Below are positions 32,601-44,600 of a DNA stretch of 64,000 nt, piece after piece (position 1 is the stretch's first letter; every line of letters starts with the position of its first letter). The stretch comes from Nematopogon swammerdamellus (lineage: Eukaryota; Arthropoda; Insecta; Lepidoptera; Adelidae). The notes beneath the pieces were generated by a model. It saw nothing but the letters and a program-made list of their open reading frames with translations. It made no database searches and was not told the DNA's origin. The DNA is taken from positions 19,369,741 to 19,433,740 of the forward strand of contig OX336348.1 of assembly GCA_946902875.1 (NCBI GenBank), in the 5' to 3' direction. A program made the position numbers and the translations under genes.

Positions 32601-35600
32601 ACAATTTCGATTAATCGTAAAATGGCTGATAATCGACAATTTCGATTAATCGTAAAATGGCTGATAATCGACAATTTCGATTAATCGTAAAATGGCTGAT
32701 AATCGACAATTTCGATTAATCGTAAAATGGCTGATAATCGACAATTTCGATTAATCGTAAAATGGCTGATAATCGACAATTAATGTAATCGTAATCTTAA
32801 TCGTTGCATCCCTACTTAATTACAATAAAGGCACTGAATGAAAGGTCGGTCGAAACGGCTATGTCAATAGTTTGTGTTTTCCGTCCAGTTCAGTGTAGCC
32901 GGCACGACCGAATGGAAGCACTGACGTGGCGCCAAGTTCACCCGGTCTTATGGGCTGACATCGCGGATGTTGTAGGTGATGTGGACAACCGTGTCAGTTT
33001 CCATAAAAAAAAAAAAAAACTTTATGCCACTTCTTGTGTGCCAAGGGCGCGCAAGTTTTATTGCCTTAGGCAATTTCCTCCACTCAACCCGATGGGATCT
33101 ACATTTTTACATGTAATTCGAACCATGGAGCAGGTTTTTTTTTTAATGTAAACCAGCATGGGTGGCTGTGCCGAGAGACCAATGGTGCAGTCGACAGAGC
33201 CAAAATCGCCTCTCCTCGCGAAACCATGCTCAGTTAGGTGCCATGCCAGCAGATTTGCGGACTGTTCCTAGGCCGTCTAGCCCGTTAATACAACGCTTGA
33301 AGACACCCAGGTGGGTGAAGGTATGCACATAATGGTTTTCAAATAAAAAAAAACTCATTGGTATGTACCTATCTAACCTAACCTAATGTAACTTAACTAT
33401 GCGCCAACCTAATATGTAACTTAAACACAATTATTTTTTATTTTTTTTATGTAATCCGGTTGTTGTTGTTGTTGTTGTTTTGGTTTGGGGTTGGCTCTAG
33501 GCCTGCAAACTAATCCCGCTTGGTTGGGGACCTTCGTGCAAAACCCCGCAGTCTCCAGCCACCCCAGCCGGCCTATGTCTTCCATGGAAGCCACAAGTCG
33601 ACCGCGGTGTCTGAAGGCCGCTTATCCCTTAGTCGCCTTTTACGACATGCACGGAGATAGATGCAGTGGGACTATTCTTATTAAGTACCGACCCCACACA
33701 GTACATGTAATCCGGTATGGGTGGCTGAGTCGGAGGGGCCAAAGCGCACGCTTTGGTCCCCTTTGGCCGCCGCGCACACCGCCGACTCGGCAGGCCTCAC
33801 GCACTCTATGTACTTGCGCGCGCTAACTACCTACCACCCGACGGGCCGCCGGCGGTCTATTTCAGTGGAAATTCGTCAGCCGCGCGAAGTATACATAGAC
33901 GCTCGACCACGCAACTGCTGCAAAGCAATAACTACTTTACACTCGATCGTTAGGGTACATTTTCGCACGCAGCGATTGGCGACGTGAAGCAGTAGGCTAT
34001 TAAAGTCCGAAGGTAGGAACATTTTCTATGGAGTGATTTATCTGTTACGAAGTAACTATTAAGTAATCTGTGGACTCGGCCCGGCTGCGACAACTCGGTC
34101 CGTAACAACAATCGTAACAATAATACACTTTATGCCACTTCATGTGTGTTAAGGGCGCGCTTATTGCCTTAGACAATTTCAAATCTAATCAAAAAACGTT
34201 TATTGCACATAAAGTCGTACAGAAGGTAGCACTTAATGCCTGTGGCATTTTCCGCCAGCCTACCTTTTTTATTTACCTACCAGTAAACCCAGGTAGGTGC
34301 AACAAAATAAAGCCTTAAATAATAGAAAATAGAAAAACTAAAATGTATAAACATCCTTTTCCTCCACTCAACCCGACGGGATCTACATTTTTACATGGAA
34401 TCCGAACCATGGAGCAGCGGGTGAAGGTATGCATCTTCTTCTTCTTCTTCTTCTTGGTGGGCATTTTCCGCATGTAGGTCTCACTGTTTGGACCCGTTGT
34501 GCGTATCACCCCGGCCGCTACTCCATCCGGCTCAGCTCCTTCCAGAAGTCCTGCAGGCTTCTGGAAGGCGTATATCAAATACGCCGACGACAAAGTCCGA
34601 CGTCCTTGCAGGCCTCTTGGAGTGTCCTCGGGTTTTTGAGGATGTTTGCCCGCTCATTTGCCACCCCCTCGCACTGTAGCAGCACGTGGGATGGCGTTTC
34701 TTCAGCCCCCATGCAACCCCTGCACAGAGGGCTATCTTATAATGAATAAGTGCTTATTTAGTGGATAGTGTCCAGTTAAGGTTCCCACCACCAATCTGAT
34801 TTTACCTTTGTTTAGCTGTAGTATACCCTTTGTGAGTTTCCTGTTGATGGTTGGCACCGCCGCTCTTGTCTGCTTGCAGTCGTTTATTTGTGACGGTATG
34901 CATGTAAATGTTTTCAAATCAGAAAAAAGTCATTGGTAGGTACTTACCTAACCTAACTTAACTACTTACCAACCTATTAATATATTTCCCCCCCAAATAC
35001 ACTCTCGGGTCCTTCAAGAGGGGCGTGAATGGACACCTTTCAGGCCAGCATGGCATCGCAACCCCCGCGTACGACCGAATGTCCATGGGCGTCGTTAGAC
35101 ACCTTATGGGTGGCTCGGCGCCATAGCTCGCGCTGTCAATAAAAAAAAACCTCATCTAACTTAAACGCTAATATAACCAAACCTTTTTTTTTTATGTAAT
35201 CCGGTATGGATGGCTGAGTCGGAGGAGCCAAGGCGCATGCTCTGACCAGCCTATATCACCACCGAGAAGGTAGGCGCCATAGCGGAGACTTCCCTGGATT
35301 GCTGGTTATACTGAACTAGAGGAGAACACAACCGAGGCCATCTTACATCCAGTACGTTGGCACCAACCCAGTCGGCTACAATTTGAGCCTACCACCTAGT
35401 AAGGGGCAAGGGGACCTACAGTTTACAGAACCGGAGATGACGGAAACTCGACCGGAGATGACGGAAACTCGACCGGAGATGACGGAAACTCGACCGGAGA
35501 TGACGGAAACTCGACCGGAGATGACGGAAACTCGACCGGAGATGACGGAAACTCGACCGGAGATGATGGAAACTCGACCGGAGATGACGGAAACTCGACC

Positions 35601-38600
35601 GGAGATGACGGAAACTCGACCGGAGATGACGGAAACTCGACCGGAGATGACGGAAACTCGACCGGAGATGACGGAAACTCGACCGGAGATGGCGGAAACT
35701 CGACCGGAGATGACGGAAACTCGACCGGAGATGACGGAAACTCGACCGGAGATGACGGAAACTCGACCGGAGATGACGGAAACGGCCATTAGTCGTCGAA
35801 AGTAACAAAATAAATATAAATAAATAAAATATATTTGTACCGTGTGGGGCCGGTACTTAAAAAGAATATCCCCACTGCATCTCTCCCCGTCGCATGTCGT
35901 AAAAGTCGACTAAGGGATAAGAAAATTCGTCAGCCTCGGTAGCTCAGTGGTGCGGTCAGTCGACTGTTGCTAAGCAACCCTGAGCGCGGTCAGTACTTGG
36001 ATGGGTGACCGCTCGACCGTTGGAGGCTGACCGTGGTTCGGATTCTACGTTAAACTGTAGGTCCCTTCCCTTCTTACCTTACTAGGTGGTAGGGTTTATC
36101 CCGGCCGGGTTGATACCACCGCACTGAACGAAACGTCGGTCGAAACGGCTATGTAAATAGTTTGTGTTTTCCGTCCAGTTTAGTGTAGCCGACATGAAAT
36201 GAAGGGAAGCACTGACATGGCACCTAGTTCACCCTGTGTTATGGGCTGACATCACGGATGTTGTAGGTGATGTAGGTATGCACGTAAATTTTTTCGTCAG
36301 AAAAAACTCATTGGTACACGCCGAGCGGATTCGAACCTCGGGCCTCTCGCATGAGAAGCCAATGTGCCCAAACCACTCGGCCGACCGCCGCTTAGAACTG
36401 AAAATTAAAGTTTAAATAAAAAACCCCCTCTTCCATCAGAATCGGAGCTGAAAGAGGCGCACGCGTCGCTCATCCTCCGCCGGCACGACAGCGAGGAGCT
36501 GGAGAGGAGGCTCGCATCCAGCAGCCAGCAGCTCGACTCCTGTCAGAGGCTGTTGTCAGAGGCCACCGCATCGGTCGCGCGGCTCGAGAAGCAGGTTTGT
36601 CAATTTTAATTTATTTATTTATTTATTTTAGACAGGCAGCCTAGGCCAGGGATGGGCAAACTACGGCCCGCGGGCCATCTGCGGCCCGCGAACGGTTGCA
36701 ATCCGGCCCGCGACCATCGACCCAGACGTAGATAAATGTATTATACGTTACTTTATACATCAAATAGTGCACGTGGTTAATAATAATACATAATCAATTA
36801 ATCAGCCTTCATGGAGCGACTGGCAAAATGCAACAATGCCATAATTGAAAATGTATACACGGTGTTAACTTTTTGCGCGACATTTCAATTTTATTACTGA
36901 ATAATAAACCATTTCGTATACTGATTATTTTGTGGTACATAAAAATAAAATCTAAAATAGTTTAAAAAAAATTGCATATTTTATTAATAATTTTACCTCA
37001 GCGACAATTTCTCCTTGGAATGGTGTAGCGAGCGCAGCCGCGCGCCGCGCGCCTGCGACCGTGCGTACCCAGCTGACTGACGACGTGTCGCGCGCTAGCT
37101 GTTGTATCGTGTCGATATGAATGTGAATTTTTTGGTTTATTTGAAAAATTACCCAGCTTTCGATTTTTTTGGTAATGCAGTGCGATTCCTATTACGAAAT
37201 ACCATGTTTTTATACCAAATATAGAAATTGAAAATTTTAAAACCAAAGCTCAAAAAAAAACCTTACCCCCTTTTTCGGCATCAGTATGTGACCCAGAATA
37301 ACCCCCTTTCGGGAATGTCGCCCATTAAAGTTAACACCGTGTATAGGCGAATATACTATACCAATTTTATAATATTTTAGTTGATTTTAGTTTATTTAAT
37401 TTAGTTTCAACTATGTTTAATTTTAATTTAATTACAATTTTAATCATATTTAATTATAATTTAATTAACTATAGGTAAAATGTATTACCTGAAATAAAGT
37501 TTTATTATTATTATTATTAATCTTTGTTCCTATTTTATAGATTACCTGCAATAAATATAAATTTCTCCATTTTATAGTGCACCAGGTATACACTGCACCT
37601 AATTCGAATATCTATACATACCTATTAAGAGAACTAAATAAGAGAACTTTTAATGTTGTTGAAACCTATGAGTCAATAAATAACTTTATTTCGGAAAATA
37701 CAAATACAAAAACCTGCAGCCATAGATTATGTTAGTAAATATTGGCCCGCGTAGAAAAAAGTTTGCCCATCCCTGGCGGAGTGCATCTTCTGCACGCTAG
37801 ATAATATGACGCTATACTCCGTAAAATATAGCTTGATACGCGTGACAGATGTCATCGAGAACACCTCGCATGAAGTTCCGTATTTTTTTACAGTAAAATA
37901 TACGCATAACAACGTCATACTTTGTTGAAATGTCACTCTGACAGCTGTCACACATACAAAGAAATGTCACTCTGACATCTGTCACGCGTATCAAGCTATA
38001 TTTTACGAACTATAGTCAGTACTATTTCAAATTATGTGACCTTGTTAATATTTATATTCTACACCTACCTCTGGGCAGATATCCGGCGGCCGGATATCCG
38101 GCCCGTGCACCGGCCGGATATCCTGTATTTTTTTGTTGCGCAGAAACCTCGGTCAGGCCTCACGCACTCTATGCGCTTGCGCGCGCTAACTACCTACCGC
38201 CCGACGGGCCGCCGGCGGTCTAATTCAGTGGATATTCATCAGCCGCGCGAAGCATACCTACACGCTCGCCCACGAAACTGCGCGCAGCTGCAAAGCAATA
38301 ATCACTTTTCACTCGATCGTTAAGGTACATTTTCGCGCGCAGCGATTGGCGACGTAAAACAGTAGGCTATTAAAGCCGAAGGTATGGAACTTTTTCTATG
38401 GAGTGATTTATCTGTTACGAAGTAACTATTAAATAATATTTTATGTTTATATGTTAGTACTAAGCACGTGCTCGCTTTATATATATTTTTTGCCGATGCC
38501 AAATACGACTTTGGTGACGACAGCATAAGGTTCAACGTTGAACCGTTCAAGTTGACTGTTCGCAAAAATTATGCGACATCATGAAGGTGCAAGAGAGTGA

Positions 38601-41600
38601 AAATTTGGAGATAATACGTAACGGTCCGGTGGCGTAGTTGGTTATTGCTTTGGCGGCTCAAGCCAGAGACCCAGGTTCGAATCCTGGCCGGGATGTATTG
38701 TGTAAAGTGAAAATCACTGGAAAACAGTGATTTTCACTTTTTTACTAGGTGGTAGGCTCAAATTTTAGCCGACTGGGTTGGTACCACCGTACTGGATGTA
38801 AGATGGCCGCGTAGCAGCCTCGGCTGTGTTCTCCTCTAGTCCAGTATAGCCAGCAATCCAGGGAAGTCTCCGGTATGGCACCTACCTTCTCTGAGGTGAT
38901 ACTGGCTGGTCGGAGCATGCGCTTTGGCTCCTCCGACTCAGCCAAAAAAGTCTGTCTGTAAAGTCGGTTTACGGACGATAGTTTTACCTGATAACGTCAT
39001 AAAGTGGTAAGACTACTGGGAACGGTTCTAAAGTACCAGGGCAGAAGAAATTGAGGCAATGCGACTTCGTACTGAATCTACGTCAGACAGACAGTCAGTC
39101 AGTCAAATTAATAAGCAGTCGAATAAATCACAAAATTCATTAAAATACGTCTATAAAAGTGAAAATAAACGTGATAAACATAATGCCTGTTATTAGAACA
39201 GTAAGTGAAAGTGTTATTTCAAAGTAATACGAACTAAAATAAAAACTATTACCAAAATAATATAAAGTGCGAAGTCAGATACAAAATCAGTTTATAATAC
39301 TTTATCGTGCTTAGAAGTTTAATTCTTAAATCGCAAATGTGAGTACTTTAAAAACTAATAATATTAATATTACTTGTACCGTGTGGGGCCGGTACTTTAA
39401 AAGAATAGCCCCACTGCATCTCTCCCCGTGTATGTCGTAAAAAGGCGACTAAGGGATATGACTCCCTTCTTATATTACTAGGTGGTAGGGTTTAACCCGC
39501 CCGGGTTGGTACCACCGCACTGAATGAAAGGTCGGTCGAAACGGCTATGTAAATAGTTTGTGTTTTCCGTCCAGTTCAGTGTAGCCGGCACGACCGAAGG
39601 GAAGCACTGACGTGGCACCAAGTTCACCCGGTGTTATGGGCTGACATCACGGATGTTGTAGGTGATGTAAGCCAACCGTGTCAGTTTCCATAAAAAAAAA
39701 AAAAAAATTATTATCAATGTAAACTTTAAATTTGTAAATTTCTACATAACACATAATTAAATCTACCTACTTTATCAATAATCCTACATAACGCCATCTA
39801 CATATCAAAGCGCATACTACAACGTTGCAACACCTACCTAACTGCGAATCAAGCAAACTACCGCTGAAGTATTTCATTTACTATTGACGCTAGATGTCGC
39901 TCCAAAAGACTCAACGCCATGAAATCTTCACCCACTGTTGACCGAATTCGCTTCGCTAGTACATGATCGATTTAGCCGGGTGGTTAAGACGTCTGGTTGG
40001 TCGCACAATATAGGTGGCAGGGACCGCGGGTTCGAGGCTCGCAAAAGACGGACAAATATATTTTGTATTTCCTACTCTCCTTATATGCCTCTCTATCGCT
40101 TGTTACGCGCTCTCGCTTGCACACACAGGTTCAGATGGAACGTGACACTTTTTCGTGCGTGCAGCCGGTGTTCATCAATTTATAAGACGTGACGTTATCA
40201 CGTCAAAAAACTATGAAGTAATCTGTGCCTCGGTACACGAATCCGACCCGCACTTGGCTGATCTTTTTATGCTCTGCGGTGGAAGCAGTTGTGACTGTAA
40301 GCACGGCCTGGTTGCAGGTGACGGAGCTGACGGCCAGCAACGCCCGGCTGGAGGAGGAGGCGGCCGAGCTGGCGTCGCTGCGCGCGCGCGCCTCCCTCGC
40401 CGACACTCTGGCGCAGCAGCTCGACAGGTACGCTCGCCGTGCGCACCGTTTCATGATGATGATTTGAAGTGCGAGAGTTGGGGCCCTCGAGCCCTGTTGT
40501 CACTGCGGCTCCTGATTCCATCATCAGACCCTCGTCACCAAGTGTATTCAGTAGAAATATGGGACACTCGTCCAAACCTACCAAATGAGTCCAAACTCGA
40601 GGAGTTACTAGTAACGGTTGAAGAGTTCCACCACCCACCTCCTGATTCCATCATCAGACCCTCGTCACCAAGTGTATTCAGTAGAAATATGGGACACTCG
40701 TCCAAACCTACCAAATGAGTCCAAACTCGAGGAGTTACTAGTAACGGTTGAAGAGTTCCACCACCCACCTCCTGATTCCATCATCAGACCCTCGTCACCA
40801 AGTGTATTAGTAGAAGTATGGGACACTCGTTCAAAGCAACCAAATGAGCCCAAACTCGAGTGGGTTATTAGTAACGGTTGAAGAGTTCCACTGTCCACCT
40901 CCTGTCTCCATCATCAGCCACTCGTCACCAAGTGTATTGGTGGAAGTATGAAGCACTCGTCCGAACCAACCAAATGAGCCCAAACTCGAGGGGGTTACTA
41001 GTAACGGTTGAAGAGCTCCACTGTCCACCCTCTGTCTCCATCATCAGACCCTCGTCACCAAGTGTATTAGTAGAAGTATGGGACACTCGTTCAAAGCAAC
41101 CAAATGAGCCCAAACTCGAGTGGGTTATTAGTAACGGTTGAAGAGTTCCACTGTCCACCTCCTGTCTCCATCATCAGCCACTCGTCACCAAGTGTATTGG
41201 TGGAAGTATGAAGCACTCGTCCGAACCAACGAAATGAGCCCAAACTCGAGAGGGTTACTAGTAACGGTTGAAGAGTTCCACTGTCCACCTTCTGTCTCCA
41301 TCATCAGACCCTCGTCACCAAGTGTATTGGTGGAATTATGGCACACTCGTCCAAACCCACCAAATGAGTACAAACCCAGGCGGGTTAAACCCTACCACCT
41401 AGTAATATAAGAAGGGAGTCATATCCCTTAGTCGCCTTTTACGACATACACGGGGAGAGATGCAGTGGGGCTATTCATTTAAAGTACCGGCCTCACACGG
41501 TACATCAGTTTCTCTGGCGTTTTGATAGACGTATTTGTACATTTCGGCACAATGCAAAATTTATACTATTTAAACCGGCCAAGTGTGAGTCGAACTCGCT

Positions 41601-44600
41601 TGGTTTCTTCTATGGGAACCCCCGTGAATATTTTACTTTTTCTTATTTTTATTATTTGTTGTTATATCGGCCATAATAACACATATTCTGTGAAAATTTC
41701 AACGAGCTACCTATTACGGTTCAAGAGATACAGCCCTCGACGAATGAGTGCGCGTTGGCTGGCTAGCGTGAGCGCGCAGGTGCTGGGGTGGAGTGACGTC
41801 ACGCGTAGCCGCGGCGCACCGAGTTTTAGCGGCAGAAACGGCTTAAGTTTATTGATAATATCTCCGTAACTAATGGTCCGATTTTGATAATTCAAAAAGA
41901 TATGCCATTCTTATGCCATAAAGAACAACGTGGATATCACTTCTATTGAATTTGCTGTTACTTTACTGATCCTCATTGAGTATCGTCATCAGGGAGACGG
42001 AGCGCGCGACGCAGGCGGAGGAGGAGACGAGCCGCGAGCGCGCGCGCGCGGAGACGTGCGCGCGGCGCGAGGCGGCCGCGCTCGAGCACGCCGCGCGGCT
42101 GACCGCCGAGCACGTCGGCGAGCGGGCCCTCCTGCGTAGGCAGGAGCACAAGGTTTGACTTTATTGTTTATTGTACCTTGTGTGTTCCGGTATTGTTTAT
42201 TTTGTTTATTGTACCTTGTGTGTTCCGGTATTGTTTGTTTTGTTTATTGTACCTTGTGTGTTCCGGTATTGTTTATTTTGTTTATTGTACCTTGTGTGTT
42301 CCGGTATTGTTTGTTTTGTTTATTGTACCTTGTGTGTTCCGGTATTGTTTGTTTTGTTTATTGTACCTTGTGTGTTCCGGTATTGTTTATTTTGTTTATT
42401 GTACCTTGTGTGTTCCGGTATTGTTTGTTTTGTTTATTGTACCTTGTGTGTTCCAGTATTGTTTATTTTGTTTATTGTACCTTGTGTGTTCCGGTATTGT
42501 TTGTTTGTTTATTGTACCTTGTGGGTTCCGATATTGTTTGTTTGTTTCTTGAATGTTGAGTTGTGGGTTCCGGTATTGTTTGTTTGTTTATTGTACCTTG
42601 TGTGTTCCGGTATTGTTTGTTTGTTTATTGTACCTTGTGTGTTCCGGTATTGTTTGTTTGTTTATTGTACCTTGTGGGTTCCGATATTGTTTGTTTGTTT
42701 CTTGAATGTTGAGTTGTGGGTTCCGGTATTGTTTGTTTGTTTATTTTACCTTGTGTGTTCCAGTATTGTTTGTTTGTTTATTGTACCTTGTGTGTTCCGG
42801 TATTGTTTGTTTGTTTATTGTACCTTGTGTGTTCCAGTATTGTTTGTTTGTTTCTTGAATGTTGAGTTGTGGGTTCCGGTATTGTTTGTTTGTTTATTGT
42901 ACCTTGTGTGTTCCAGTATTGTTTGTTTGTTTCTTGAATGTTGAGTTGTGGGTACCGGTATTGTTTGTTTGTTTATTGTACCTTGTGTGTTCCGGTATTG
43001 TTTGTTTGTTTATTGTACCTTGTGTGTTCCAGTACTGTTTGTTTGTTTATTGTACCTTGTGTGTTCCGGTATTGTTTGTTTGTTTATTGTACCTTGTGTG
43101 TTCCGGTATTGTTTGTTTGTTTCTTGAACGTTGTGAGTTGTGGGTTCCGGTATTGTTTGTTTGTTTATTGTACCTTGTGTGTTCCAGTATTGTTTGTTTG
43201 TTTATTGTACCTTGTGTGTTCCGGTATTGTTTGTTTGTTTCTTGAACGTTGTGAGTTGTGGGTTCCGGTATTGTTTGTTTGTTTATTGTACCTTGTGTGT
43301 TCCAGTATTGTTTGTTTGTTTATTGTACCTTGTGTGTTCCGGTATTGTTTATTTGTTTCTTGAACGTTGTGAGTTGTGGGTACTGGTATTGTTTGTTTGT
43401 TTATTGTACCTTGTGTGTTCCAGTATTGTTTGTTTGTTTATTGTACCTTGTGGGTTCCGATATTGTTTGTTTGTTTCTTGAACGTTGTGAGTTGTGGGTT
43501 CCGGTATTGTTTGTTTGTTTATTGTACCTTGTGTGTTCCAGTATTGTTTGTTTGTTTCTTGTCCCTTATTGGACAATACTGGAACCCCAGTATTGTTTGT
43601 TTATTTTACCTTTTGGTTATTGTTTGTATGTTTGTTTACTGTACCTTGTTGGTACCGGTATTGTTTCTTTGTTTGTTTATAGTACCTTGTGGGTTCCGGT
43701 ATTGTTTGTTTGTTTATTGTAACTTGTGGGTTCCGAATAGTTCCGATATTGTTTGTTTGTTTGTTTATTGTACCTTGTGGGTTCCAGTATTATTTGTTTG
43801 TTTGTTTATTGTACCTTGTGGGTTCCGGTATTGTTCCAAATCAAAATCCAAATGTTTATTTGTATAAATAAACGGTTTTATTAAAAATAAAAAACTAGAA
43901 AAAAAAGAGCTGTACAAAAAACTAGAAAATAATAAGGACACAAGCCTGGGCCGTCTTAAGATTTTACGTCTGGGTAAGAAATCGTGCAATACTAGCGTGC
44001 TGTCTTCTCATGTCGGATGCCAAAGGGCACATTGGTGTCGCTGCGTCAGCGGAATAAGTAATAAATTGAGACTTTTAACAGACTAATATAAAAACGTGGG
44101 GCGCATGTTATTTATTACGCATATTATACGCCCCACGTTTTTATATTAGTCTGTTAAAAGTCTCAATTTATTACTTATTCCGCTGACGCAGCGACACCAA
44201 TGTGCCCTTTGGCATCCGACATGAGAAGACAGCACGCTAGTATTGCACGATTTCTTACCCAGACGTAAAATCTTAAGATAAGACGGCCCAGGCTTGTGTC
44301 CTTATTATTTTCTAGTTTTTTGTACAGCTCTTTTTTTTTCTAGTTTTTTATTTTTAATAAAACCGTTTAACTTAAAAGTTTTTTTACCTATTTTTTTTAT
44401 TTACTCGTTTTTAGTTTGATTTTTGGCTCGTATCATACATTAGGTAAACTCGTCATCCTTTCCAACTCTCTCATTGCATCTTTGTTACTCGGTTTCTTAC
44501 CTGTCAATTACTCACAATCAAGCTCCTCAATACATAACCCTTCTAAAGACTTTACGCGACTCAATGCAACATACGCTTGACCCTCCTCAAATAGTCTGGA

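Larger units (their letters stand above)
30814..32814. mobile_element. hAT-like non-autonomous element with 35-bp satellite
   Basis: Terminal inverted repeat TAGGGATGCAAAGATTA / TAATCGTTGCATCCCTA, flanked by CTTAATTA on both sides (8-bp target duplication typical of hAT). It holds a reverse SINE-A/5S (31000-31478) and a satellite (32276-32785). No transposase seen. Confidence 0.85.

Noticed and set aside
35376..35805. Repeat ORFs of 130-140 codons on both strands
   Set aside because: 21-bp minisatellite; openness on both strands follows from unit length and composition.
42171..42944. 257-codon ORF of repeated Cys/Leu/Val-rich peptide
   Set aside because: It is a translation of the 37-38-bp satellite; length arises because the unit lacks stops.
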